A DNA stretch of 64,000 bases from Mariannaea sp. PMI_226 (Eukaryota; Ascomycota; Sordariomycetes; Hypocreales; Nectriaceae), in the NCBI GenBank assembly GCA_024336345.1, contig JANFOG010000004.1, forward strand, positions 1,736,001-1,800,000. The letters run 5' to 3'. Below, one piece after another: positions 12,801 through 24,700 of the stretch. The position numbers and the translations under genes were made by a program. Within the stretch, counting starts at the first letter, position 1; each line of letters starts with the position of its first letter. The notes under the pieces are model-generated. The model had not been told where the DNA came from and ran no database searches. It saw only the letters and a list, made by a program, of their open reading frames with translations.

Positions 12801-15362
12801 GCCTCTCAAATGGTCACGCTTACGCTTGCAGTTCCTTCAGAAGCCGTATCTTGGCTTCAGTACGGGGACCTTCAACAGCTGCGGCAGTCTGCATGGGAGT
12901 GGCACATTTCAGCAGGCGAGGAGATTGGGAGCAACCTCATGGAAAGGCTTAGAGCTCTGGAGAAGCCAGACCTGCGCTTCATGAACGCCTACGGCCCAGC
13001 GGAGACAATCGTTCCGCATGCTTACGAAGTTCCATACCGAGATTTTAACATGAGTCTTTCCCCTGTACCCATTGGAAAGGTTATGCCCAACTACAGTGTG
13101 TACATCATGGATGAGGACAATCACCCACTTCCTGCTGGTGTTCCGGGCCAGATTGTCATTGGAGGAGCCGGCGTCGCTTCAGGCTATATTAACCAGCCAC
13201 AACTTACTGTGTCACGATTCCCGAAGGATTTGTTTGCCAATCCTCGATCTCTAGCTAATGGATGGACACAAGCGCATCTAAGCGGTGACCGTGGTTATAT
13301 GCGAGAGGACGGCACTTTTGTTGCGCTCGGCCGCATGACAGGCGATACCCAAGTTAAACTACGAGGTCAGCGATTTGAGCTACGAGAAGTTGAAGTAGCC
13401 ATGGTAGCTGCCGGAGGAGGCGAAATCTTGGAGGCTGTTTGTCATGTTCGACGCCGCGACGAGATGGATGCTGCCTCTGCTTTCCTCGTCGCACATGTTG
13501 TTCTTGCACCAGAAGTACAGAGGAAATATGGCACGAGCGGTCCGGCCATCGACAGTATGCTTCGAAACATTGTCTCTAACCTCGCCTTGCCGCAGTACAT
13601 GCGTCCATCTGCTGTGGTATCTTTGCCATCTTTGCCTCTGAATCACCACGGAAAAGTTGACCGGAAACTCCTCTCCAACTTGTCGCTAAAGCACACAGCT
13701 CAACCGCCGCAAGTCTTACCAACTCCAGCACGAGCTCGAAGCGCATCGTTGGTGATTGAAATCGAAGAGATATGGAGAGAGGTTCTGGGGGATCTTCTCG
13801 ATGGTCAGAAACTGGATGGAAACTCAGACTTCTTCCTTGTCGGCGGCAATTCACTCCTATTAATCAAGGTCCAAAGCAAGATCAAGGAGCGAACTGGCCG
13901 CGATATCCCCTTAGTGAAACTATTCGAAGCCAGCACTCTCGACAAAATGGCTGCAATACTCGATGGCAGTCGCCAGCAATCTGAGGAACGGCCAAAGGAG
14001 GGCTCAACCGAAGATAAAATGAAGCAAATATGGCTTTCTGTGCTTGATGGTATAGTAGTTGAGGCAGACATTGGACCCGAATCAGATTTTTTCCTTGTTG
14101 GTGGAAACTCATTGCTCCTCATCAGGATACAGAATGAAGTCAACAAGGAATTTGGTACCCTTCTTCCCTTGCCAAAGCTGTTCGAAGCAAGTACCTTGGC
14201 ACAAATGTCGATGCTATTGGACACTATGGCTATAGAAAGCGATTCCTCCCGGAAGAATGGAGCAGGTATTAATTGGAAAGATGAGGTAGCCTTTAAAGAA
14301 AAGGCCCCAAGCGTCAAGCCAACAGGCAAGACTCCTAGGCCGGTTCAGAATGATGGAATGGTAGTGGTGTTGACGGGGGCTACCGGGTTTCTCGGTAGAC
14401 ATATCCTGCAGAGACTTGTCAGTGATCACACGGTGAAAGAAGTCCACTGCATCGCTGTTCGGGACCTCTCAAAGCCCTTGGTGGACTCCCCAAAGGTTAT
14501 AGTCCATCCTGGTGATCTGAGAGACTCTCGCCTAGGGCTTTCTGCTGATACAGCAAAACAAATATTCTCTAACCTTTCGGCCATCATCCACAACGGCGCT
14601 GATGTGTCATTCCTTCGAGGCTATCAGACTCTTCGTACAGCGAATGTTCTCTCAACGAGAACCCTTGTGCAACTTGCCATGCGGCATGCAGATGGTGAAC
14701 CACTGCCACATTTCCACTTCGTCTCGACAGCTGGCGTTGTTCAACTTGGGACGAGCGAATTGTACGAAGAGTCAATTTCTGTTCTCCAACCTCCTGAGGA
14801 CTCCAATGGGTACGTCGCATCGAAGTGGGCGTCGGAGAAGTATCTCGAAAACGCGCACGTCTCATGCGGGCTGCCGGTCACTATCCACAGGCCAAGCTAT
14901 ATCCTCGGACCGGATGCACCTCAGCTTGACGTCATGCACAACATCCTGCAATTTGCGGAGAAATTGAGGAGTGTACCTCAGATGCCCTCTGTGGACAGGT
15001 GGCTGCAGTTTGTTGGAATCGATGAGGTGGCGCAAGACATCACAGCCGACGTGGTCAATAAGACGAACAGTCAAATGATGAAGGTGCAATATCGAAATCA
15101 CTGCGGCGTCGAGAACGATTGGGTACGACTGGATCAACTTGGTCCTTATTTGGAGCGACAGCATGGAGGAGAATTCTCTGAGCTTGCTTTCGCAGACTGG
15201 ATCGACACTGCAGGAAGGGCAGGGATGCCAGAACAGGTCAAGGAGTACCTGAATAATCTCGTGGCCAACAACAGCGCCAACAACAAGACCTGGGTCTTCC
15301 CACGCGTCTTGAAAGGGCCACGTAATATCACCGCTCCCTGGAGGAGGCAAGGAAAGCTTTGA
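9880..15362 (+). CDS. PKS-NRPS-derived megasynthase: half DH - C - A - T - T - R
   Basis: Predicted 1,777-residue synthase; exons 9880-11929, 12022-12533 and 12591-15362. The first ATG in frame that fits (9880) lies 20 residues before HPLLG. Domains: residues 21-156, the N-terminal hot-dog half of a PKS dehydratase (HPLLG, WRNTL, IFPAAGYVKIVAEA); linker; about 237-650, condensation domain with HHINIDG at 366-372; about 695-1190, adenylation domain (YTSGSTGTPK ending at 854, NAYGPAE, GDRGY, HHGKVDRK); two carrier domains with serines at 1275 and 1361 (both GGNSL); 1443-1777, thioester reductase (TGATGFLG 1449-1456, YVASK 1595-1599). KS, AT, MT, ER, KR and the second DH half are absent. The R domain keeps its Tyr and Lys, so reductive release (aldehyde or alcohol) is likely. 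By eye the adenylation pocket begins D-V-W, suggesting an alpha-amino acid. Product unknown. Confidence 0.92.
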
Positions 15363-15711
15363 TTGGCATGTGAAGTATGTGGTGATAGAGAAAACAAGAG
15401 ATAGCTAGATAGTCTATGTAGCAATACATGTGTAGGTTTTGTGGTACAAGTTCAACGTTGGTTGTAAAAGATGTTTACACAACCCATAACCTCGCTGAGA
15501 CTGTATCTTACTCTGCTAATAACAAGCAGATGCTTTATAGAACAATTGTTCTTAGCACGTAGATACCAACAGCGTCCCTCGTCTAGGGGACTTTATCTTC
15601 ATAGGGAATTTCTGTTTCAGTCAATGTCCCCCATATATGGAGTTATTTATCGTTATTGTGCGCGCCCTCCAAACGCCGAATATCATTATCCCATTGCAAT
15701 GTTTTTTTTTG

Positions 15712-15738
15712 TCCATCGTATCCATCGTATCCATCGTA
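15712..15738. repeat. three perfect tandem copies of TCCATCGTA
   Basis: The 9-mer repeats at 15712, 15721 and 15730, in the 403-base space between the converging megasynthase (stop 15362) and the minus-strand gene ending at 15766. A T9 run precedes it. Nothing else in this spacer looks functional. Confidence 0.9.
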
Positions 15739-15765
15739 GCCGTCCACTGAACCTCAGGTGACACA

Positions 15766-17162
15766 TTAAACATTGTTTCCTCCTTGAGTGTCAGCATGGG
15801 CATCTTCTACATATGGCTTCTTATACATGCCGTCGTCAGATCCATTGGATACGCTGGCAGATTCATGATTACGGTCAAACACGGAGCTTGCCGCTGTGAC
15901 GGATTCGCTACCATCCGCATCGCTCTCGACATGCTTCCTTGCAGCGGACCAGATGGAAAAATCGCTCGTCAGAACGCTAGGAGCATGGGAGGAATTGGAT
16001 AGATTATCGAGGGAGAGACGGCGCATGGCATCACTGAGGTACTGGGACTTGCGTGCCTCAGCCGTTGACACAGGTGTTCGTCCACGAGACTGTGCAGAAC
16101 CTGTGGCTGGGGCGATAGGAGTAGCATCACTCTGGGCCCCAGAGCTCAAAAATGCCTCTTTGTCTTTTTCAGCCTCAGCAGTTTCGGCCTTGTGCTGCTT
16201 CCATTTCTCGTCGAGAGTCATTGGTGCAGTCTCATTGGGCTCGGGCTTAGGTTCCTTCTTCTCTCGTCGGCTGAGTTCAACTTCGAGGACGCGAGTGCCC
16301 ATAGGCACCTTTCCTTTTAGACCGTTGTCATCGCGGTCGTAGTAGAGTGCCCAGATACCTGGCAGCTCCTCGACAGCGCAGAACCCTTCCCAGCCTTCAA
16401 GCGTCAGACGCCGATCCTGCTTGGTGCAGTCGAAGGGGCCCGTGATGTTCTCTTGGGCATCGGCACGAACGCCGTATTTGACCTCATGTGTTTTCTTATC
16501 AACGTAGATCCAGTTCAGCATGGGAGGATCATCACTAATGGTGCTGACTAGACCCTCGTACTCGGTATCAGGGTATGGGAGGAAATACCCAGAAAACGAG
16601 TACCCCTTGCTGATGTTGTTCTTAGGATCATGGTTGTATAATGGATGCTCGTTTGCAATAAAGAGCTAAGTTTAGGATAGGTCAATTAAATCTGTCACTC
16701 TCTCTTGAATGATTTCTGAGTGGAATTCTAAAGGCGACTTACTTTGTTGTCTTTTAGGACAACTAGCTTGTTATTGATATCGCGACTGCGTATGGAGGGT
16801 TTGACACAGGAAACCGCAAGATTGCAACGGCGAGCGCGATGCTCTTCTCGCTTGGTCTTGGATTGGCTTTGACGGATGGCTTCCTGGGTGCCCAGCATAG
16901 CTGGGCAAATGGTAAGGGCTAACAGCATAGGAATCGACATGATGATTTCTTGAGGGTCAGGATTTTCCTTCTGAATCTTGGCTTTGAGGTTATCGACTTC
17001 TCCGATCAACTTTTGCTTTATCTGCTCTTTGCAGATATTTCCAAATAGTTGCTTGAGAATGTCCTGGGGGTTGGGTTGAGGGGTAGAGGTCGACGCTGTT
17101 GAAGATGAGGAGGACGCTTCGAACGTGGACTGGAACGGAAACGAGGACGATGCTCCCGACAT
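15766..17162 (-). CDS. conserved fungal protein of unknown function
   Basis: Exons on the minus strand: 17162-16743 and 16665-15766; the intron 16666-16742 has GTAAGT and TTAG sites and is phase 0. The product is 439 residues. The start chosen is the ATG giving MSGASSSFPFQ. The N-terminal part (residues 20-45) is Ser/Thr/Pro-rich, followed by a helical, charged stretch and a short hydrophobic segment (IIMSIPMLLALTICPAML). The middle (about 141-255) is compact and looks like the conserved core: YSFSGYFLPYPDTEYEG, NWIYVDKKTHEVKYGVR, CTKQDRRLTLEGWEGF, IWALYYDRDDNG. The C-terminal 190 residues are low-complexity and charged. I recognise the core as recurring in filamentous fungi but know no function. 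It converges on the megasynthase but nothing suggests a shared pathway. Confidence 0.8.
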
Positions 17163-18671
17163 TGAAAGAATTTCCTTGTCCAATTCTCGCCACAATAACA
17201 AAGCAACCGAAAGAAAAGTTTACAAAACAAAACAATACAATCACGAGAGAGAGGTGGTGGGTAGACAAAAGACCCGAGGGGGGGCACGCGAGCCAACATC
17301 CGGGCAAGGTTGAAATTGTTTTCCCCAATACGTACACTATTTAAAGATCACTTATTCCAAATGCATAGCTTCAAAGCCGTTATAGCACCGGTAAACTTGT
17401 AAGAACCAGGATGCATCGAGTAATGAGATTCAATCAAGCATTGCAAGGCCGGTGTTTCCCGACGAAATCGTGCCATCCTTAGATCCGAACCGAGACACAT
17501 ACAGGGTTCTGTGACCTGTCAATGGAATTTATGAATGTGTAACAAGGCTTGATCCCTGGGCTGCTCTTGATTTTTTTTCTTTTTTTTTTGGTCCGACAAC
17601 GAAACTCTCCCTGTGGCTCCGGCTAGCTCTGGTTTCCCGCTCTCATGCATTATGCGAAACACGGGCGGCTGAGGCGTCCCGGCCCCATCCCTGCAAGCCC
17701 GCATATCCCACTCCAGCTGTCGAGTGGAGGTCTGATGCGGGAAATCGACGGCAGGTAACCGAAGTACCGGGGGGACGGGGAGTAATTATATCGATGCCAT
17801 CTATGTTCAGGGATATACCGTTGGTGGCCGGTCCATTGGACCTCCTGTACCCTCAGCAGAGCCATGTGGCGTTATGCCTGCATCGGATGATATCGCGAGA
17901 TACGTGTCAAAGAACTTGGTTTTCAGGGCCTAGCGTCTCCATGTTACTCCGTATGTGTGTATAGACGTGTCAGTACTGCTCCATGTGAAGTAATGCCGAG
18001 TAGGTTTTCATGTGCCCCGGGGGCCGGTTGGGCGCGTTGAGGCGGCCGACGATTTGAGATGTATCTCAACGATGGTGGGTACGATACTGCGACAGGTAAC
18101 TTGAAGACTACTCTGCTGCTGAAGCAAATCGGTTCCTGGAGGGGCGTGGAGGAGAACCGGGCACGCTCTGACACAAGGATCAACGTCAACTTGGAGACTG
18201 ACCCCCATTCCTGGTGGGCCATCCCCCAGTCAATCGAAGAACCACAACATCTTCTAGCGTGCTTCGAAGTGATACTGTTGCTGACAACTCATCAACAAGA
18301 TAACCTGTGAAAGAGGTTGGGGAGTTGGGGTTGCACAAGGGAAGCTTCACAAGCCGCAGCTTGTACCTTGGGAAAGGAGCCCACAGTCTTGCCGGTGTGG
18401 GCTTCGTGGCGTGTGCCTAACTTACCATTTTGAGAAGTTTCTTGTATTTCGTTTGAGACCGAGTCGGGATCTCTCGCCGGTATCATGGCGAAAAAGTAAC
18501 ATCCTGGGATCCTCTACAAATCGTCTATAAAGGAGTGCCTCTGTATCTCGGTGAAGCAAATCTCGTTCTCATCATTCCTCATCTCATCTCTTCAATCGGT
18601 TCAAGCTCAGCTTCTCTTTTCAACAATCAATTTCTCTATCAACAACTCCCAGTCCACCACATTAAACCAAT
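17163..18671. other. intergenic region between divergent genes
   Basis: Holds the promoters of the minus-strand gene starting at 17162 and of the plus-strand gene at 18672. The last 120 bases before 18672 are rich in C and T, typical of a leader of a well-expressed fungal gene. No supported coding sequence. Confidence 0.55.
18526..18531 (+). promoter_or_regulatory. TATA box upstream of the 123-residue protein gene
   Basis: CTATAAAG, with TATAAA at 18526-18531, about 140 bases before the ATG at 18672, followed by a pyrimidine-rich leader. This pattern is common for strongly transcribed fungal genes. Confidence 0.55.
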
Positions 18672-19317
18672 ATGTCTGCTCCTGTGTAAGAGACTCTCCT
18701 TTTCTTTCCCTTTCACTTCCCCTCCTCTTCCTCACCCTCTACCCTTCAGCATCACATCCATTTCATCTCAATTGCAAGCCCTCTAGTCATTTGGTCGTCG
18801 AGTGGCATCCAAAAGACTAACAAGCTTTCAGCGAGACCACTTCTCCTCCTACCGAGACCGCTCCCGCCCCCATTCAAGATTCTCCCAGACCTCCTGCTCC
18901 AGCTCCCGCTGTGTAAGCTAGCCATTTGATAATATCTGTGTTCTTCGAGAGAAACCTCCTAAGCTGACTACTCCTCCAGCTCCTCAAGCCTTGCCAAGTC
19001 CAACCTGGCCTACCAGTCTGACTCTGAGTCTGATGGTCAGGCTCGTGGTGGCCGCCGCAACAACAAGCAGTTTGTTGTTCCCCTCCCCACCTCCACCGGT
19101 CTCTCTCAGCCTGCTGGTAAGTTTTCTTATTTATAATCGTCAGGACCAGTCGGTTCCTCTAACACACTGGACTGCAGGCCAGTTGCTGAAGGGTGCTACG
19201 GATGAGAATGGTGCTCAGAAGACCGCTGCTCTCCTGATCGGTATCAAGCTCGATCTTGAGGCTGAAGTCCACCTTACAGCCCGTGTCAAGGGTGACATCT
19301 GCGTCGGTCTTTACTGA
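18672..19317 (+). CDS. small conserved fungal protein, function unknown
   Basis: Four exons: 18672-18685, 18832-18912, 18980-19116 and 19178-19317, giving 123 residues. All three introns have clean GTAAG donors and CAG acceptors; the first exon is only 14 nt. The N-terminal half is disordered: acidic/Pro-rich (PPTETAPAPIQDSPRPP), then SSLAKSNLAYQSDSESDG and a basic GGRRNNKQF stretch. The C-terminus (IGIKLDLEAEVHLTARVKGD, then ICVGLY) alternates hydrophobic and polar residues as in beta strands. I recall a fungal family with similar C-termini (LDLxVEVxLKARIxGDxTL) and no assigned function. The TATA box, pyrimidine-rich leader and intron density suggest strong expression. Polyadenylation-like AATAAA lies near 19509. 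Confidence 0.75.
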
Positions 19318-21789
19318 GCAACTCATCGATAACGAAAACTACGACTGGTGGAGGCTGTATCGCACCATTAGGGGGAGAAGCTGATGTTTACGGAGACCGA
19401 GGAGCGGCCTGTCCACACTTTCCAAGACGGGCCGCGCATGCCAGTACTCGGGAGTCAAGATTTTAAGATCATGGGTTGTTCCTCTTTTTCAAGTTGTTTT
19501 GTCTGTAAAAAATAAACCAGAGGTGATATCTATTATAGCAGCGCAGTACAAATAAACTCAGTGTCTGTAGCCTCTATGTTTACGAGCGCATGAGCTCATC
19601 TCATGATGTTCCTGCCAATCCAATAAGATTTTTCTCTGACTGTTGATCATTTTCAAGAATTTAATATGGAAGACAAGTGGTGGTTGTTACAAGCATGTTC
19701 GTCATGCTCAGTCATGATTGGGTTGATACTCGTTCGTCTCATCATCTAGTGTAATCTGGGGAATTGTAGCCGTAGCCATAACCAGTAACCCCTGACCATC
19801 AGAGCAACCGAGGTAGTGAATACAGACTCATATGGCAAGTAAGTTTTCTCGTTTTTGTCCGTGCTTCTGGTTTCGGTTCTAGAGCTGACAGCATAGTAGT
19901 AGATAGAATTGGTCTCATTGGAAAAAAAATTTATCTCTTGCCACAACTTCAAAACATCTCCAGTTGGTGGATCAGCTCATAATTTACCACAAGATAAGGT
20001 TGAGGTTTCAATAGCCGTCATCAGTGTTAGAGCACGAGCAAGACAACGTTTCCAGACCTTGTACCGTATCTAGCAGTTTTGTACGCTTCTCTAATCCCTG
20101 TGCGCGTGGATTACTTCAATATAATGTGAAAAAAAAAAAAAGTTGCCTACATGCGCAATTGTAGTAGCGTAGTGTGCGTGGCTCTTTGCAATAGTTTCAT
20201 GTCTGAGGGTACGCTTGTGGTGAGAAGTACGAGAAGCAGCATGGGTGGGATTGCATACTGGAAACGCCACTCGTATCAAGGGCATTCAACATGATGGCGC
20301 ATAGGACACCTTTAGAAGCACTGGGCTCGTGCTGAATGAAAATGATCCGAGTTGAACTTGGATCATGCCATAATTTTTGTTCCTACTGGGTTTTACAACA
20401 CAGAATGATACTCAAAGGACAATTGCTGATACAATAACATGGTGGTGTTTGATTGCTCTTTGAGTACGATATAGCTTACCCTGCATAGGTACCTAAGTAA
20501 GATAGCTAACTAGATACGTGCATTGTGCTTCCATCTGATCTGGGTGCTTTGTAACACCTTTACACAACCCTGTGCGACAACAGCTGCCTCGTCAAAGCAT
20601 GTCAGTAGTCAAACTTGAGGGGTCCTGTCATCTACAGGCCCTTTAGTATGGCTATCAATTGTTTGAATGGCACCTTTGTGTCAAATGCGGAACGGAGACC
20701 CTCACCCATGCTTCCATGATATGGCATGATATGACATGACATGAGAGTACCCTAGTTACCCCACATAACACTACCAAGCCCTTGGTACCTACACCAACAA
20801 GTCATCTTGAGAGCGCGACCTCCCAAAGATCACATCAGCCATTCATAGATATATATATAATATAAAAAGTAATTTCGACTAGAATGGGTGGCACAAGGAT
20901 AATTGATGCACAGCCCAGTTTTAGAGTCCCTTAAACAGCTTGATCCATAAGAACAACTCAAGTCTTCAACCGTTATGACTCTAAAATCGACCCTACAATT
21001 TTTCGAGCCCTTCCAAAGTAAGCAAAGCTGCCGTATCTGGCGCTGTCATGATGTTTTATGTACATGGCGTAAGGGCACGGACGAGATGCACTACAAGCTT
21101 AATAAATGGCCCATGACTGCTACAGAGTGAAGACAACGTTTCACACTGGGTGATACATGAGCTGCATACTAGCCCCGAGAATTTGATAACCCAGGATGTG
21201 TTTAGGACCAGGTAGTTGTGCATTATTATTGTGCATTATTCAATTCTGGGGTTTGACGCAATCGTTGTTGGGGACCTACATAGTAGCTCCCACCTCCAAT
21301 ACCTCCGTAGCGTGCTTTGTGTGTACCGGGACTACAGGGAGTACGTTGAATGTGTGTGGGGGTCACAATCAAGATGGAGACGACTGACGACACAGATCGT
21401 CAAATGAGACAAGAGAGCCTTGGTTTCTTCACATACATGGCTTGAAGTAAATTGGTGAGCAGCGGATGCATGTCAATCAGCGAAACTTGTAGCCAATATC
21501 TAAAGTCGGAACATCTCGATGATCCGAACACCGGCAGCGGCAGAAGCAAGTTCAGGTCACTTGGGCTGTTTTAGTGCCCGCCCGGGAAAAAGTGAAGCGA
21601 AGACACGGGAAGTGGAAATGGAAGGAGAAGGGGAGGGGTCCATCAAACGCGCCAGGAAGGCACGCCTCACCAGCACTTAAAATTTGGAAGAGAGCAGGAG
21701 AAAACAAAGATACAACCAAAGAAGAAAAAAACATCCGCAATCGCAAGTTACAGAAGAAAAGGCCCTTGGTCCCCTGTCACACCTCCACA
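19318..21789. other. intergenic region (2.5 kb)
   Basis: Contains the 3' end of the preceding transcript and the leader of the HLTF-like gene. An A12 run lies at about 20129. No supported ORF, tRNA or repeat family was found. An open frame runs upstream of 21790 in frame with the HLTF-like gene but begins without an ATG and reads as basic low-complexity sequence. Confidence 0.5.
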
Positions 21790-24700
21790 ATGCCTCGAAA
21801 GGCGAAACGCAACCATGAGGTCGTTGACTTGACTGGAGATGATTCTGAGACGCGTTCTGGAACATCCAGCAACAAGCGCCCTGCACTCTCTGCCAATGCG
21901 GCCAGGTCGCAGCCTTCGCCCCACGCAGCCATGCCTAATATTCCAAAGGCATCAGGTTATACCAGCGTCTATGGAAATGCTCCCAATAGCTACCTCTCGA
22001 ATCCTTACGCATTTGCTCTGCAGGCTTCGCAGCAGGTTCCTGTTCTAGAGCCTGAAGTACTCGACTTGACTCAAGACGATGAGGGACCAGGCCAAGAGCT
22101 GTACGGATCCTTTGGTGCGTTTTCTACCCTCCCTGAAACCTGCAATTCTATGAATGAATCGTATTGACACCTCGCAGCCGGGAAGATCGTCGGGGTAAGG
22201 TACTACGGGGGCTATGCTTCCCCAGGAGAGATGGTTCTGTGTAAAAGGGAGCCTCATAACCAGGTTTGTTCATCAATCAAGCATCAAACTCCAGGCCTGT
22301 CCTGCGTAGCTTCATAGACTCGCAAAGAGATGTACAAACTGACAAACGACGTGATATGGTGGTAGTATGATCGAAACGCCGTCCGCGTGGACAACGTCCT
22401 CGGTGTCCAGATTGGCCATCTGCCTCGCAATGTCGCTCTAAAGATTTCTCCATACATTGTAACTCGCGCTAGCTAGTCTCCCTTCATCCGAATTTGGTTT
22501 TCTGATTCAAGAAATAGGACCGCGGCGAAATTACACTCGAGGCCCAGATCACAGGGGAGAAAGGCGTCTATGACTGTCCGCTCAAGCTCCTCTTTTATGG
22601 TTCAAGTGAGCCCAGCGAGCGTACTAGAATTGAGAATCTTCTAAAGCAGGACAAACTGGTCAAGGCTACTGAGCTAAAGAACACTAGAGCGGCTGCTGAA
22701 GCTCAGAGAGCCTTGCTAGGCCTGAAGAGTGGCGGTCCTGGCAATAATATCGGCTCCGGCGACTTGGTTGATGAGCCCGAGATATCATTGGAGACACTCC
22801 TGCGGGCCAGCGAGGCTGTCGACATACGCAAAGATGGCGATTCCATCAAAACCCTGGCTATGGGGGAAAAGGAGCTGGAGAAGATGCCGAAGGCAAACCA
22901 GCCTCAGCGATTGAAGGCCAAACTATTACCATATCAACTTCAGGTTTGTTCATGAGAATACCCTATGGATTCAAACCGCTCACAATCTTGAAGGGCCTGG
23001 CCTGGATGACTTCCAAGGAAAACCCTCAGATGCCGAATAAAGGCTCTGAAGATGTCACCCAGCTCTGGAGACGAGACAAGAAAGGGCGATACTGGAATAT
23101 TGCATCGGGCTTCATCACGTCGACTGCGCCCAAATTACTATCAGGCGGTATCCTTGCTGATGACATGGGCCTTGGCAAGACACTGCAGATTATCAGCCTA
23201 ATCCTAACAGGAGGAGGAGGATCAACTTTGATTGTTGCCCCCGTCAGCGTAATGAGCAACTGGGAGCAGCAGATCCGGCGACATGTGCTGCCTGACCAAC
23301 TCCCCAAGGTCTTCATTTACCACGGCGATAAAAAAGCAACAGTCAAGGAGCTAATGGAGTACGATATTGTCATCACAAGCTATGGGAAACTCGCCCGTGA
23401 ACAAGAGACCGAGGTTCGAAAGGTACTACTCTCGCAAGACATAGAATGGCGCCGAGTCGTGCTCGATGAGGGCCATATCATCCGCAATGCCAGGACCAAA
23501 GTTGCTTTGGCGGCATGCCAACTTCGAGCGAAATCTCGGTGGGTTCTCACAGGAACTCCAATGTAAGTTTCCTACCTACATCTCCCACCCTTCATATACC
23601 TCTGATGTGATTAACACGCGAGATAAAGCATCAATTCGGTCAAGGATTTACATTCCCTGCTCAAGTTCCTCCACATCACTGGCGGTCTTGAACAGTCTGA
23701 AATCTTCAACGCAATGATTACTCGCCGCCTGGGGAGTAACGAAGGAAACGCCCAATCCCTGCTTCAGGCCCTGATCCTTGATTTATGTCTTCGACGCAAA
23801 AAAGACATGAAATTTGTGGACCTCAAGCTGCCAGAGAAGAAAGAGTTCATCCACCGAATCTCTTTCCGACCGGAGGAGAAGCATAAATATGAAGCATTAC
23901 TGTACGTAAATCTTCTTTGTGTACTTGAGGACGAGAAACTGATATGAACGTAGTTCGGAAGCCAGAGGTGTGTTGGCAGAATATCAGAAAAATTCTTCCG
24001 CTGGACAAAAGGGTCGCTTTCAGAACGTGCTTGAGCGATTGCTGCGCCTACGACAAACGTCTGTATCACCCAAATCTACAGTAAAAGACTCAGTGCACTT
24101 ACTATTCTCTAGTTGCAACCACTGGACTTTATGCAGAGATCGCATTGCTGATCTTCTCAAACTCCTAGAAGAACAGGATGTTGTGGTCCTCAATGATAAA
24201 ACTCGGGCTCTTCTCCAAGAGGCTTTGCGCTTGTATATCGAAAGCCAGGAGGACTGTGCCATCTGCTACGATACACCCACGGCCCCTGTCATCACGACCT
24301 GCAAGCACGTCTTTTGCCGAGCCTGCATCACTCGCGCCATTCAGATTCAGGGGAAGTGCCCGATGTGTCGCAATCAACTTACCGAGGAATCTCTACTTGA
24401 GCCTGCGCCAGAGACATCTGGCATCGAAGCGCCCACGTTAGATTCAGAGACTCAAAGCTCCAAAACGGAGGCTATGCTACAGATTGTTCAGGCCACACTA
24501 CGAAACGACGGATCCAAGGTCATTATTTTCTCTCAGTGGACATCGTTTCTCAATATCATTCAAAATGTGCTTCAGAACGCAGGAATCAAATTCACCCGAG
24601 TTGATGGCAGCATGAAGGCAGAGCACAGAGACCGTTCCATTGATGCCCTTGACAATGATCCAGAGACTCGTGTGATGCTTGCGAGTCTTGCTGTATGCAG

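Noticed and set aside
13805..14329. 174-codon minus-strand frame over the tandem T domains
   Set aside because: Antisense to well-conserved carrier domains; no similarity of its own.
21574..21789. Upstream in-frame extension of the HLTF-like protein
   Set aside because: It does not begin with ATG and reads as basic low-complexity sequence; the ATG at 21790 is directly followed by a conserved-looking N-terminus.
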